Positions 36,895 to 45,279 of a stretch of DNA of 58,998 nt are shown in pieces; position 1 is the first letter of the stretch; the number at the start of each line of letters is the position of its first letter. A program made the position numbers and the translations under genes. The stretch is from Microbacteriaceae bacterium X2B (GTDB lineage: Bacteria > Actinomycetota > Actinomycetes > Actinomycetales > Microbacteriaceae), in NCBI GenBank assembly GCA_005502445.1, contig SCPB01000011.1, positions 1 through 58,998 of the forward strand. Direction: 5' to 3'. Below the pieces are notes generated by a model. The model was not told where the DNA came from. It did not search any database and worked only from the letters and a program-made list of their open reading frames with translations.

Positions 36895-38453
36895 GGGATC
36901 TCCCTCCCTCGGTGCACGGTCGAGATGCCATCCTCCTCCGCTCGCGCGCTCCGCGCCACCGTCGCCGAGCTCCTCCACAGGTGCACCGTCGCGTAGCTGC
37001 GCCAGGGCGCCCATCGCTCGCCCAGCGCGCGGGCATCGCGGGGTGTGCTCGCAGCGCTCTGCGCGCGCAGGGCCCGGAGCAGCACGAGGTCGTCGGCGAG
37101 CAGGATGTCGGGGGCGCCGAGCGCGCGCATCGTGACGTAATCGGCCGTCCACGGTCCGACGCCCGGCAGAGCGAGCAGCCGCGTGCGCAGTTCCGCGGCC
37201 GGCATGCCGACGTCGAGCGCGAGCTCGCCGCTCGCGAGCGCCTCGGCGACGCCGAGCACGGTGCGGATCCTGATCGCCGGCCCACGCAGTACCGCGGGGC
37301 CGTGCGCGGCGACGCGCGCCGCGCTCGGGAACTCCCGCAGCCCTTCGCGCGGCGCGACGCCCTCGAGCTCGTCGATGTCGCCGGCGAGGCGGCCGAGCAC
37401 CGTGCGCACGGCGGGCAGTGAGATCTGCTGGCCGACGATCGTGCGCAGGAGCGTCTCGCCCGCGTCGATCGTGCCCGGGATCCGGATTCCCGGCTGGGCG
37501 GCGACGAGAGGGCCGAGCAGGGCATCCCCGCGCAGGGCGTCGTCGATCGCGACGGCGTCGGCGTCGAGATCGAACCAGCGGCGGACGCGCGCGACGAGCG
37601 GAGCGATGTCGGCGATCGCGGTCACGCTCGCCGTGCACACGACCCCCGGCCGCTCGGCGTCGAGCCGCACGCGCACGAGGGCGGGCCCGTGGGGGAGGGC
37701 GACCCACCGGCGCACGGCCCCCGAGTCGTCGACCTCCTCGACCCCGGCGACGGCATGGTCGGCCGTGTAGCGTACGAGCCCCGCACCGTCGAAGGGCGCG
37801 CGAGCGGCGAGCCGCACTGTCACGGTCGTCGCGTCGTGGGCGGCGGAGATCCGCGTGCCGGCATCCCGCCGCACGCCGGAGCGGCCCGCGCGGGCGAGCG
37901 CGCGCAAGCGCGTCGGGCTCACCCCGTACACCTCGCGCACGGTGTCGTTGAACTGCCGCAGGCTCGCGAACCCCGCCGCGAACGCGACCTGGGAGACGGG
38001 CAGCTCCGTTCCGGCGAGCAGGGAGCGCGCAGACTCGGCGCGGTGCGCTCGGGCGAGCGCGAGCGGGCCGGCTCCGAGCTCGGCGGTGAGCACGCGCACC
38101 ACCTGCCTGCTCGAGTAGCCGAGTCGGGTCGAGAGGCCCGGCACTCCCTCGCGCTCGACGACGCCGTCGAGGATCAGCCGCATGGCGCGCCCGGCGAGGT
38201 CGTCGCGGAGGTTCCAGTCGGGGTTGCCGGGCACGGCGTCGGGCTGACACCGCTTGCACGCCCGCAGCCCGGCCTCGTGCGCGGCGGCCGCGGTGCGGAA
38301 GAACGTCACGTTGTGCGGTCGCGGCGTCGTGGCGGGGCACGACGGCCGGCAGTAGATGCCCGTCGTGCGAACGCCCGCGATGAACTGCCCGTCGAATCGC
38401 GTGTCGCGGGAGGCCAGCGCGCGATAGCAGGCGTCGTGATCGAGGGCGGGCAT
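36891..38453 (-). CDS. AdaA-AlkA fusion: methylation-responsive regulator with 3-methyladenine glycosylase
   Basis: Repair protein of 520 residues. Residues 1-75 form an Ada-type zinc domain with C35, C39, C66 and C69 (IYCRPSC and ACKRCQ), where the first Cys accepts a methyl group from DNA phosphotriesters. Residues about 85-185 are an AraC helix-turn-helix. Residues about 200-500 are AlkA glycosylase, with the helix-hairpin-helix LPGVGPWTADYVTMRALG and the catalytic Asp in LLADDLVLL. The O6-methylguanine transferase domain is absent. It is likely to activate its own transcription on alkylation. The start could be ATG 38453 or 38459. It is divergent from the PrsW gene. Confidence 0.9.
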   Translation of the reverse strand: MPALDHDACYRALASRDTRFDGQFIAGVRTTGIYCRPSCPATTPRPHNVTFFRTAAAAHEAGLRACKRCQPDAVPGNPDWNLRDDLAGRAMRLILDGVVEREGVPGLSTRLGYSSRQVVRVLTAELGAGPLALARAHRAESARSLLAGTELPVSQVAFAAGFASLRQFNDTVREVYGVSPTRLRALARAGRSGVRRDAGTRISAAHDATTVTVRLAARAPFDGAGLVRYTADHAVAGVEEVDDSGAVRRWVALPHGPALVRVRLDAERPGVVCTASVTAIADIAPLVARVRRWFDLDADAVAIDDALRGDALLGPLVAAQPGIRIPGTIDAGETLLRTIVGQQISLPAVRTVLGRLAGDIDELEGVAPREGLREFPSAARVAAHGPAVLRGPAIRIRTVLGVAEALASGELALDVGMPAAELRTRLLALPGVGPWTADYVTMRALGAPDILLADDLVLLRALRAQSAASTPRDARALGERWAPWRSYATVHLWRSSATVARSARAEEDGISTVHRGREIP

Positions 38454-38550
38454 CCCCATACGATGCCACCGGCAGGATGCCCACGCCAGCGGGATTCGGA
38501 CATCCCGATCCGGGGCGTCCTCGTCGGAGCGCCCCGCTAGGCTCGCCGTC

Positions 38551-39738
38551 ATGACCGAGCCGATGAGCGCGCCCGACGAGGTGCGCGCCGAGACCGCCCG
38601 GGTCGCCTTGCCCGTCCTCGCGCAGCCGCCGCGACGCCGCTCGGCGGTCGTCGTCGTGCTCGCGGTCGTCGGATTCGTCGTTCTCGGCCTCGTCGCCCTG
38701 CTCGTCGCCGTGTACCTCGTCATGGGTCTCGGCCCCGCGGGGGTCGTCGTCGGCGCGATCATGGCTCTCGTGCCGCTCGCGATCGTGTTCGCGGGCATCC
38801 GATGGATCGACCGGTGGGAGCCGGAGCCGCGCGGGGCCCTGGCCTTCGCGTTCCTCTGGGGCGCCGGCGTGAGCGTGTTCATCGCCCTCGCCGTCGACGC
38901 CGAGATCCAGAACGTCATCGCCCTCGCGGGTGGGCCGGTCGAGGGGTACGAGTTCTTCTCGGCGGCGATCCAGGCGCCCATCGTCGAGGAGGTGGGCAAG
39001 GGGCTCGGCGTCCTGATCCTGTACTGGGCGGTGCGCCGGCACTTCGACGGCCCCGTCGACGGCATCGTGTACGCCGCGACCGTCGCCGGCGGGTTCGCGT
39101 TCACCGAGAACATCCTCTACTTCGGCGCACAGCTCGTCGAGGGCGGCCTGCTGAGTGCGGGCACGGTCGAGATCTTCTTCATCCGCGGCATCATGTCGCC
39201 TTTCGCCCACGTCATGTTCACGGCGCTGACCGGTGCGGCGCTCGGGCTCGCGGCGCGCCGGGTCGGCGCGGTCGGCGGAGTCCTCTTCTTCGTGCTCGGG
39301 CTCGTTCCCGCCGTGCTGCTGCACGCCTTCTGGAACGGCGCCCTGTTCTTCGTCGGCGACTTCTACGGCTACTACCTCGTCGTGCAGGTGCCCATGTTTG
39401 TCGCGGCGGTCGGGCTCGTCGTGCTCCTGCGGCGCCAGGAGCAGCGGCTCACGGCAGCCCGCCTCGGGGAGTATGCGGCGGTCGGCTGGTTCCACCCGCA
39501 GGAGGTCGCGATCCTCGCCACCTCCAGCGGGCGGCGCACGGCGACGGCGTGGGCCGCCCGGCACGGCGTGGCGGGGCTCATGCGGGCCTTCATCCACGAC
39601 GCGACGCGGCTCGCCCACGCGCGTCAGCGCATCCTCACCCACCGCGATCGGATCGGCGCGCAGGTCGACGAGGCGGCACTGCTGCACCGGGTGGCCGCCT
39701 CGCGGCACGCCCTGCGCGCGGGGCGAGCAACGCCCTGA
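38551..39738 (+). CDS. PrsW family intramembrane metalloprotease
   Basis: Polytopic membrane protease-like protein of 395 residues; PrsW proteins perform site-1 cleavage of anti-sigma factors in Bacillus. The family motifs occur in order: IRWIDRWEPEPRGALAFAF, APIVEEVGKGLGVL (EExxK), GGFAFTENILYF (FxxxEN), SPFAHVMFTALTGAALG (HxxFT) and LLHAFWNG. About eight hydrophobic segments lie in residues 30-300, then a soluble tail of about 90 residues. TAGGCT at 38538-38543 stands seven bases before the ATG, indicating a leaderless transcript. No anti-sigma gene is nearby. Confidence 0.9.
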   Translation: MTEPMSAPDEVRAETARVALPVLAQPPRRRSAVVVVLAVVGFVVLGLVALLVAVYLVMGLGPAGVVVGAIMALVPLAIVFAGIRWIDRWEPEPRGALAFAFLWGAGVSVFIALAVDAEIQNVIALAGGPVEGYEFFSAAIQAPIVEEVGKGLGVLILYWAVRRHFDGPVDGIVYAATVAGGFAFTENILYFGAQLVEGGLLSAGTVEIFFIRGIMSPFAHVMFTALTGAALGLAARRVGAVGGVLFFVLGLVPAVLLHAFWNGALFFVGDFYGYYLVVQVPMFVAAVGLVVLLRRQEQRLTAARLGEYAAVGWFHPQEVAILATSSGRRTATAWAARHGVAGLMRAFIHDATRLAHARQRILTHRDRIGAQVDEAALLHRVAASRHALRAGRATP

Positions 39739-39760
39739 GCCCCTGATGGAGACCGAGTGG

Positions 39761-39796
39761 GGGCCGGTCGTCGCGCCCCCGCGCGTCGACCGGCCC
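39761..39796 (+). terminator. Terminator hairpin after the PrsW gene
   Basis: Perfect 10-bp stem (39761-39770 with 39787-39796) and a 16-base loop, 22 bases after the stop codon. Confidence 0.55.
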
Positions 39797-40020
39797 GACC
39801 GAGTCCTCCGTGACCGTCGCAGCCCCCTGCGACTCACCCCCGTGGCGTCCCCGCGGAGTTCTCGGCTCGTTCCCGATACATCCAGCATTCGGCGCCGACG
39901 GCGAGGGGGTTTGCCGATCGAGCATCCCCTATTCGGGGGTCAACGCGTGGGGGCGCCGTTCCTTGCCGCTTCCTGTCGTGTCGTGGGTGGTGTGTGCAGC
40001 ACTCGAACCGCGTGAACGCA

Positions 40021-40073
40021 AACTCGCCGCCCAGCGGCGGGGCGATGCCTCCGGCGCGACTGGGCGGCGAGTT
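40021..40073. repeat. REP-like palindrome with 14-bp perfect arms
   Basis: Arms 40021-40034 (AACTCGCCGCCCAG) and 40060-40073 are exact reverse complements, with a 25-base loop that itself is GC-rich. Outer inverted hexamers GTGCAG (39994-39999) and CTGCAC (40077-40082) extend the symmetry imperfectly. It lies far from both flanking stops and starts, so a repeat unit is more likely than a terminator. Confidence 0.6.
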
Positions 40074-40257
40074 GACCTGCACCTATGGTGCATGCGCTCC
40101 GTCGGCAGGTCAAGAGCGGATTCGACCCGACTTGTTCACCCCCTCACTGGGGCGAGAGGCCCGAGCGGGGTCTCGGTACCCTGGCTGAACCGGGGCGATC
40201 CAGCGCGCCCTCGGAACCCGATCGACCCGGATCACGCGAGAGAAGGCGGTGACGCGC

Positions 40258-41091
40258 TTGGCGGCCTGCCCGAACTGCGCATCGCCGCTCCGCGCGGGGT
40301 TGCGCTTCTGCACGCGATGCGGTGCTGCGTTGCACGGGCAGGCGACGGCGGTCGACCCGCCGAGCGCGACGACCGATCCCGCGTCCCCCTTCCGCCCGGT
40401 GCCCGCCCTCGGACCGCATTCGCCCGCGCCTGCGGCCCGCCTGTCGATCCTCGATCTGGTGGCCTCGGCAGAGGATGCGGCCGTCGCCGAATCACCCGCG
40501 GCCGAGCCCGTCGTCCATCCGCTCGGCGTGCCCGTCATCAGCGCCCAGCGCCCGACCGGGCCGGGCGCCGACCCGACGCACATCGGCCGCTCGCGATCGG
40601 GCGCCTCGCCCCCGGCGAGCACCGCGACCCAGTCGGTGCCCTCGTCGGCGACCGTGCCGCCCGATCAGCTGCCGCGACACTCCACGCCCGGGGGCCGGTC
40701 GGGACCGCGCCGCTACAGCCCGCCGCCGGCGCGCAGCGCGGCGGCCACCTGGGCGTTCGCGACGGGACTGCTGCCCCTTCCGATCTCCGTCGCCGGCAAC
40801 CTGCTCACGACGCGACTCGGTCTCGACGCCGTCGCGGCGACCGAATCGGGCGTCACGACGGGCGCCTGGGCGCCTGTCTTCGTCGCTCTCGCCCTGGTAT
40901 TCGTGGCCAACGCCGCGCTCCTGACCGTGTGCGCGATCATGGGCGGTCGCGGCATCCGCGAGACCGGGAACGGCGTGACGAAGGGGCGCGGCCTCGCCGT
41001 CGCGGGGCTCTCGGCGGGCGCCGTGAATCTCGCCCTGTGGATCGCGGGGCTCGTCATCACGCTCAGCGGCTTCTCCACGGCACTGGTCTGA
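40258..41091 (+). CDS. Zinc-ribbon membrane protein, DUF4190-like
   Basis: Protein of 277 residues. The first 30 residues are a zinc ribbon, CPNCASPL then FCTRCGAAL (CxxC twice). A Pro/Ala/Ser-rich cytosolic linker follows to about residue 155. Three hydrophobic segments lie around TWAFATGLLPLPISVAG, APVFVALALVFVANAALLTV and VAGLSAGAVNLALWIAGLVI, with GGRGIRETGNGVTKGRGLAVAG between, the DUF4190-type repeat. I favour TTG 40258 because AGAAGG (40241-40246) is 11 bases upstream; GTG 40249 is only two bases from it. Function unknown. Confidence 0.78.
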   Translation: MAACPNCASPLRAGLRFCTRCGAALHGQATAVDPPSATTDPASPFRPVPALGPHSPAPAARLSILDLVASAEDAAVAESPAAEPVVHPLGVPVISAQRPTGPGADPTHIGRSRSGASPPASTATQSVPSSATVPPDQLPRHSTPGGRSGPRRYSPPPARSAAATWAFATGLLPLPISVAGNLLTTRLGLDAVAATESGVTTGAWAPVFVALALVFVANAALLTVCAIMGGRGIRETGNGVTKGRGLAVAGLSAGAVNLALWIAGLVITLSGFSTALV

Positions 41092-41101
41092 CGCGCCCGA
41101 G

Positions 41102-41524
41102 TCAGCAGCGTTCGGGCTCCGGTCCTCGCTCGAAGCGCCTCCCGCTCACCTCGTCGGGCGTGATGCGCACCCATCGGTACTTGAGCGTCGGAAGCCATGG
41201 CTCGAGGGCGAGCGTCTCGGCCGCGTCGATCTCGCTCTGTCGTTCCAGGCGTTCGGCGCGGCCCTTGAGCACGACGCTCCACGCCTCGGCGTCGGTGTAT
41301 CCGTCGATCTCGAAGGCGACGCGGTCGTTGATCGCGAGCTCGAGCAGCTTCGTCCCCGGCGCCGTCCTGAAGTAGAGCATCCCGTCGCGGACGGCGTAGT
41401 TGACCGGGAAGATGTCGACTGTCCCGGCGGCCGTGACCGCCAATCGGCCGACAGCGCGCGAGTCGAGCGCCCTCCAGCAGTCCTCGGGCGTGAGCTCGAT
41501 GATCGTGCCCGTACCGATGACCAT
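41102..41524 (-). CDS. Pyridoxamine 5'-phosphate oxidase-fold protein
   Basis: Flavin or F420-binding split-barrel protein of 140 residues. Typical family text: LTPEDCWRALDSRAVGRLAVTAAGTVDIFPVNYAVRDGMLYFRT, then KLLELAINDRVAFEIDGY and AWSVVLKGRAERL. In actinobacteria such proteins bind F420 or FMN and reduce or protect against reactive compounds. I start at ATG 41524, six bases after GAGGAG; the ATG at 41551 lies upstream of that site. It faces the zinc-ribbon gene with only 10 bases between stops. Confidence 0.87.
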   Translation of the reverse strand: MVIGTGTIIELTPEDCWRALDSRAVGRLAVTAAGTVDIFPVNYAVRDGMLYFRTAPGTKLLELAINDRVAFEIDGYTDAEAWSVVLKGRAERLERQSEIDAAETLALEPWLPTLKYRWVRITPDEVSGRRFERGPEPERC

Positions 41525-41612
41525 GCCGTTCTCCTCTCGCGATCGACCCATTGCACTCCTGCGTGCGACGATCGGGCAGGGTCGAAGGTCCTCTCTTCGC
41601 CGGGGAGAGCGC

Positions 41613-42791
41613 TCAGCGGCTGCAGCTGCCGGTGCCGACGGACTCGCTGAGCTGCGGGGCGGCGGCGATCACGGGGTCGAGCTCGACCATCGTGTGCGCG
41701 TATCCGATGTCATCGCGGTTCTGGGCCTTGGCGAAGATCATGCCGACGACTGCTCCGTCGAGCGTCAGGAGCGGGCCGCCGGAGTTCCCGGGGTTGACGT
41801 CGGCCGCGAGCGTGTAGGTGTCGCGCGCGTACGCACCCTCACCGTCGATGTCGGGCGAGGTGATCGGGCCCGCCTGCAGGACCTCGGCTCCGCTCGAGAC
41901 GAAGGGCCCGCCCCAGGGGTAGCCCTGCACGGCGCCGATCTCGCCGACGCCGACCGTGTCGCCGATCGCGAGCGGTGCCACGGGCAGACCGTCGACGGCG
42001 ACGACGGCGATGTCCTGCTGGCCGTCGAAGTAGACCACGCGACCGGTGAGGCCGCCGACGCCGGGGAACTCGATCGTCGGCTCGGCGACCCCGGCGAGAA
42101 CGTGCGCGTTCGTCAGCAGTCGATCCGCGGCGACCACGAAGGCGCTCCCCGATTGCACCTGGCCGCACGCGTAGGCAGCGCCCGTGATGCGGCCGACCGA
42201 CTGCCCGGCGCGCTGGAGGTCCGGATTCTGCGCGTCGATCTGCGGCGGCGGCGGAGGAGCCGCGTCACCGAGCGCGTCGGCGATGCGGGGGATGCCCTCG
42301 CTCACGACGAGACCGCGCACCTGGCCGAGCGCCCTCGCGACGGGGTCCGGCGTGAATCGCTCGATCGCCCGCAGCACGGTGGAGCTCGCCGTCGTCGTCG
42401 ACACGACGGGGATCCCGAGCGCGGTGACCGTCGAGCCGACGAGGCTCATCACGAGCAGGGCGACGACGCCTCCCGCGATCGCGCCGCCGATGCGGTCGAG
42501 GGGCCGCGCCCGCTTGGCGACTCCGCGCCGCCACAGATGGCCGAGCCGCTCGCCGAGGGTCAGGCCCCCGACGACGAGGAGCACGATCGCGAGGAACACC
42601 GCGGTCGCCCGCCAGGTCGGCTCGGGTATCCAGGTCGTGATGGGCGGGATCAGCAGGAAGGCGAGCACGGCGCCGACGGCCGCCCCGATGATCGAGCCGA
42701 GCGTGAAGAGGAAGCCCGCGGCCGCTCCGCGCGCGATCGCGCCGAAGATGAGCAGGAGGAGCAGCACGTCGAGCAGCAGCGGCAGCAGCAT
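41613..42791 (-). CDS. marP: MarP-type membrane serine protease (CvpA domain plus chymotrypsin-like domain)
   Basis: Periplasmic protease of 392 residues. Four hydrophobic segments (about 1-125) form a CvpA-like membrane domain; the chymotrypsin-like domain follows with triad His230 (LLTNAHVLAG), Asp260 (GQQDIAVVAV) and Ser337 (VNPGNSGGPLL). Cys209 and Cys390 match the disulfide that controls activity in Mycobacterium tuberculosis MarP, which protects against acid and oxidants. The layout and residue spacing agree well. It is a single gene with an acyclic context: the PPOX gene lies downstream and a degraded metal locus upstream. Confidence 0.9.
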   Translation of the reverse strand: MLLPLLLDVLLLLLIFGAIARGAAAGFLFTLGSIIGAAVGAVLAFLLIPPITTWIPEPTWRATAVFLAIVLLVVGGLTLGERLGHLWRRGVAKRARPLDRIGGAIAGGVVALLVMSLVGSTVTALGIPVVSTTTASSTVLRAIERFTPDPVARALGQVRGLVVSEGIPRIADALGDAAPPPPPQIDAQNPDLQRAGQSVGRITGAAYACGQVQSGSAFVVAADRLLTNAHVLAGVAEPTIEFPGVGGLTGRVVYFDGQQDIAVVAVDGLPVAPLAIGDTVGVGEIGAVQGYPWGGPFVSSGAEVLQAGPITSPDIDGEGAYARDTYTLAADVNPGNSGGPLLTLDGAVVGMIFAKAQNRDDIGYAHTMVELDPVIAAAPQLSESVGTGSCSR

Positions 42792-42934
42792 CCCGGCCCC
42801 TTCATCATCACCGTCGCGAGAATCCTGCCATGAACCGGCGACCGCGACCCGACCCTCGATCGGGGGTTGCGCGAGCAGGAGATGCAGGTGACACGTCGGG
42901 AGGGCAGACTGCGGCGTCGGGGCAGTCCATCACG

Positions 42935-43420
42935 TCACCTCCTCCTCTGTCGTCCCTCTTCGAACAGTTCGAACGGTGACTCCACGTCGCCGCGCCATGC
43001 CGCGATGCCCTCCCGTGCGTCGAGGGCGGCGACGATGAGGGCGGCGATGGAGTCGGCCCACCTCGAGCCGAGCAGGGTGCTCAGCAGCAGGCCGATCAAC
43101 ACGGTGCCGGAGAGGTAGATGCACAGCAGCCGTTGCGTCCCGTCCGCGTGCGCGCTCGTGGAGCCCAGCTCGCGGCCGGTGCGGCACTGGAACCAAGACC
43201 CGCATGGGCATGATCACCAGACTCACCACGGCGATGCCGATGCCGAGCGGGCCGTGCTCCACCGGTTCGATGCCGGTAAGGGCGACCGAGGACGCCGCGG
43301 CGCCGGCCGTGACGGCGATGTGATCCCCTCGAGCACGTTGTAGGTGATCGTGAAGCCCACGATCCACCGGACCCGCCGGTGCAGGGTCGCCCGTCGCTCG
43401 GTCGCGACCGCCGCGTTCAC
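42935..43420 (-). pseudogene. Degraded cation efflux (CDF-like) transporter
   Basis: Remains of a heavy-metal cation transporter. Reading three frames in succession from GTG 43420 recovers ATERRATLHRRVRWIVGF, then AVTAGAAASSVALTGIEP, GPLGIGIAVVSLVIMPM and, after a second frame change, CRTGRELGSTSAHADGTQR, LLCIYLSGTVLIGLLLS, RWADSIAALIVAALDAREG and AAWRGDV before a TGA at 42935. There are at least two frameshifts and an internal deletion between VALTG and the next membrane segment, which should hold several helices. The start overlaps the stop of the regulator remnant, so the original pair was an operon. Confidence 0.8.
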
Positions 43421-43803
43421 TGGTCGGTCGCCCCGCAGCAGCCGGGAACCGAGCATGTGGGGTCGAGGCGCGACGCGTTCTCGTCCACCGCGAGCGCGAC
43501 GTCCAAGAGAAGAGGTCAGCGCACGAGTCAGGTGCGGGTCGGCGATCTCGTACCGAGTCTGCCGACCCTCGGGCTCGGCGACCACGATGCCGCAGTCGCG
43601 CAGGCCCGCCAGGTGGTTCGACACGTTCGATCGGGTCAGCTCGAGGCTCGGGGCGAGCACGGCCGGGTAGCTCGGACCTTTCAGCAGGGTCATCAGGATC
43701 TGCGACCGGGTCGGATCCGGCCGAGTCGGCCCGGTGGAATCGGGTTCCTCACCGCTGCCGGTTCAACGCGATGCGTGGCTCCACTCAGAGCGTCTTTCGT
43801 CAC
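43417..43803 (-). pseudogene. Degraded ArsR/CmtR-type metal-responsive repressor
   Basis: The core is intact in one frame: DPTRSQILMTLLKGPSY, LELTRSNVSNHLAGLRDCGI and VVAEPEGRQTRYEIADPHL, the winged-helix of CmtR/CadC-like repressors. One base out of frame it continues DVALAVDENASRLDPTCSVP then GCCGATDQ and a TGA, supplying the Cys-rich metal-binding tail. Upstream, GRLGR is joined to DPTRS by a short deletion that removes the usual ALA-type residues and changes frame. So at least two lesions separate N-terminus, core and tail. It lies directly upstream of the transporter remnant. Confidence 0.8.
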
Positions 43804-43949
43804 CGTCAGCTGCTTCAGCCGTACGCCGTCGGCATGCAGGTGAAGAAGACCTACGACGGGGTCGAGATAGACAGAGGACTGCATTCGACCGATCTCGAAT
43901 ATCCACAGAATCGACGAACGCCCGGTGATCACTGGGGAGAAGCGCTACT

Positions 43950-43984
43950 TTCTACCCTCTTGCGTAGAAGGGTAGAATATGGTC
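43950..43984 (+). promoter_or_regulatory. VapB operator and leaderless promoter
   Basis: An inverted repeat, TTCTACCCT (43950-43958) and AGGGTAGAA (43969-43977) with a 10-base centre, spans the positions of a -35 hexamer (TTCTAC) and the -10 box TAGAAT (43973-43978), 17 bases apart. The antitoxin ATG at 43985 lies six bases after the -10 box. Autoregulation by VapBC binding over the promoter is the normal arrangement. Confidence 0.65.
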
Positions 43985-44257
43985 ATGGGGTTGAACATCA
44001 AGGACGACGAGGCGGTGGCACTTATCGCGGAGGTCGCGCGTCGCATGGGCATCACCAAGACGGGTGCCGTGCGCGAACTGGCGCGTGAGAAGCTCGCCGA
44101 GCTCGAGGCGCAGCACGACGACGATCTTCAGTCCCGCATCGCCGCGACCACCGTGTGGCTCGAGCAGAACGCCTGGCCCCTGACGCGTAGCCTGAGGTCG
44201 CTCTCTCCCGACGACGAAGACGCGCTTCTCGGCCACGACGAGATATTCGGCCGGTGA
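43985..44257 (+). CDS. vapB: VapB-family antitoxin (PSK type)
   Basis: Antitoxin of 90 residues. The N-terminus LNIKDDEAVALIAEVARRMGITKTGAVRELAREKL is the ribbon-helix-helix-like DNA-binding part of the Rv0623-like VapB group. The C-terminal part with WLEQNAWPLTRSLRSLSPDDEDALLGHDEIFGR should wrap the toxin. I start at ATG 43985, six bases after TAGAAT; ATG 43979 directly abuts the -10 box and could not be on the message. Its stop overlaps the vapC GTG (GTGA). Confidence 0.88.
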   Translation: MGLNIKDDEAVALIAEVARRMGITKTGAVRELAREKLAELEAQHDDDLQSRIAATTVWLEQNAWPLTRSLRSLSPDDEDALLGHDEIFGR

Positions 44258-44646
44258 TCGTCGACACCTCGGCGCTCATCGCGATCATCACGGACGAGCC
44301 GGGATCGGGCGCGCTGTGTGAAGCGTTGCTCGCCGCGCCGACCCGCGCGATCTCGGCCCCCAACCGCCTCGAAGCGAGCATCGTGCTGGGCGCTCGGGGT
44401 CTTGCCGACCCTGATTCCGTGGTGGGACGGTTTCTCGAGCAGGTCGCAACTCGCACGATCGACTTCGATGCCACGCATGCGGCGGCGGCGGTCGATGCCT
44501 GGCAACGGTACGGCCGTGGCCGGCACCCGGCCAAGCTCAACTACGGCGACTGCATGGCCTACGCCACGGCCAAGCTCGCCGGTGAGCCGCTGCTCTATGT
44601 GGGCGACGATTTCACTCTCACCGACCTCGAAGACCTCGGCACCTGA
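44254..44646 (+). CDS. vapC: VapC-family PIN-domain toxin
   Basis: Putative endoribonuclease toxin of 130 residues with the PIN active-site acids at D4 (IVDTSALIAI), E40 (NRLEAS), D99 (NYGDCMAYA) and D118 (VGDDF), so it looks catalytically intact. The target, usually tRNA or rRNA, cannot be deduced. It begins by GTGA overlap with vapB. The pair sits beside the decayed metal-resistance locus, in an apparently unstable stretch just upstream of rpsO. Confidence 0.9.
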   Translation: MIVDTSALIAIITDEPGSGALCEALLAAPTRAISAPNRLEASIVLGARGLADPDSVVGRFLEQVATRTIDFDATHAAAAVDAWQRYGRGRHPAKLNYGDCMAYATAKLAGEPLLYVGDDFTLTDLEDLGT

Positions 44647-44695
44647 GTCGGATGTAGCAAAGTCCTCCGATGGCTGGGCAGGGGAATGCGACTGG

Positions 44696-44701
44696 TAGTA
44701 T
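44696..44701 (+). promoter_or_regulatory. Candidate extended -10 promoter of rpsO
   Basis: TAGTAT preceded by TGG makes an extended -10 element, about 85 bases upstream of the rpsO ATG. No good -35 box is visible. Confidence 0.4.
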
Positions 44702-44789
44702 CTGAAGGTTGCCGTCGAACGGCCGCGGAGGAAGAGAGCTCGAGCATCCCGCTCAGAGCGCCGCGCAACGAGGAGAGAGGGGATCACCT

Positions 44790-45059
44790 ATGGCACTGGA
44801 AGCAGACGTCAAGAAGGCGATCATCGACGAGTACGCTACCCACCCCGGTGACACCGGATCCCCCGAGGTCCAGGTCGCGATGCTCACCAAGCGCATCAAA
44901 GACCTCACCGAGCACCTCAAGGAGCACAAGCACGACCACCACTCGCGTCGTGGACTGCTGCTCCTCGTGGGCCAGCGTCGCCGTCTGCTGGGCTACCTGC
45001 AGAACATCGACATCGAGCGCTACCGCTCGCTGATCGAGCGACTGGGACTGCGCCGCTAG
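44790..45059 (+). CDS. rpsO: 30S ribosomal protein S15
   Basis: Ribosomal protein of 89 residues that binds 16S rRNA in the central domain. The sequence [55 protein letters not shown] is unmistakable. Start ATG 44790 follows AGGAGAGAGG. In most bacteria rpsO directly precedes pnp; here a three-gene operon (45280-46693) lies between them. Confidence 0.98.
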   Translation: MALEADVKKAIIDEYATHPGDTGSPEVQVAMLTKRIKDLTEHLKEHKHDHHSRRGLLLLVGQRRRLLGYLQNIDIERYRSLIERLGLRR

Positions 45060-45166
45060 CGCGCCGGAGCTCAGCGGATCGCATCGCGATCCTGCGACGC
45101 CAGCGCCGGGCGAGCTGTGCTCGCTCGGGCGTGACGCGAGTCGATTGACACCGCGAACTTCTTGCG

Positions 45167-45203
45167 CGAAGGCCGCCCCCGCACCGTCGGGAGGCGGCCT
45201 TCG
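45167..45203 (+). terminator. rpsO terminator
   Basis: Perfect 11-bp arms (45167-45177 and 45193-45203) around a 15-base loop, about 110 bases after the rpsO stop and before the TetR promoter. Confidence 0.65.
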
Positions 45204-45279
45204 TCGTCCCCCGGAGCGGAACGATCGGAATTGTGGCACTTTCGCGCGCCAGCGCGCGGTTCGGGCTAAGGTGGGCCGA

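Larger units (their letters stand above)
39739..40257. other. 519-base region without a gene
   Basis: Apart from the PrsW terminator hairpin and a long inverted repeat at 40021-40073, I see no gene here. No frame has actinobacterial codon bias plus a ribosome site, and no tRNA fold was found. Composition is lower in GC than the flanks near 39890-39960. Confidence 0.5.

Noticed and set aside
40080-40200. tRNA-like segment in the gap before the zinc-ribbon gene
   Set aside because: No cloverleaf could be built; the TTCGA and anticodon-like pieces lack matching stems.
45145-45150. Perfect TTGACA hexamer after rpsO
   Set aside because: No -10 box at a usable distance; at 17 bases it reads into the terminator hairpin.
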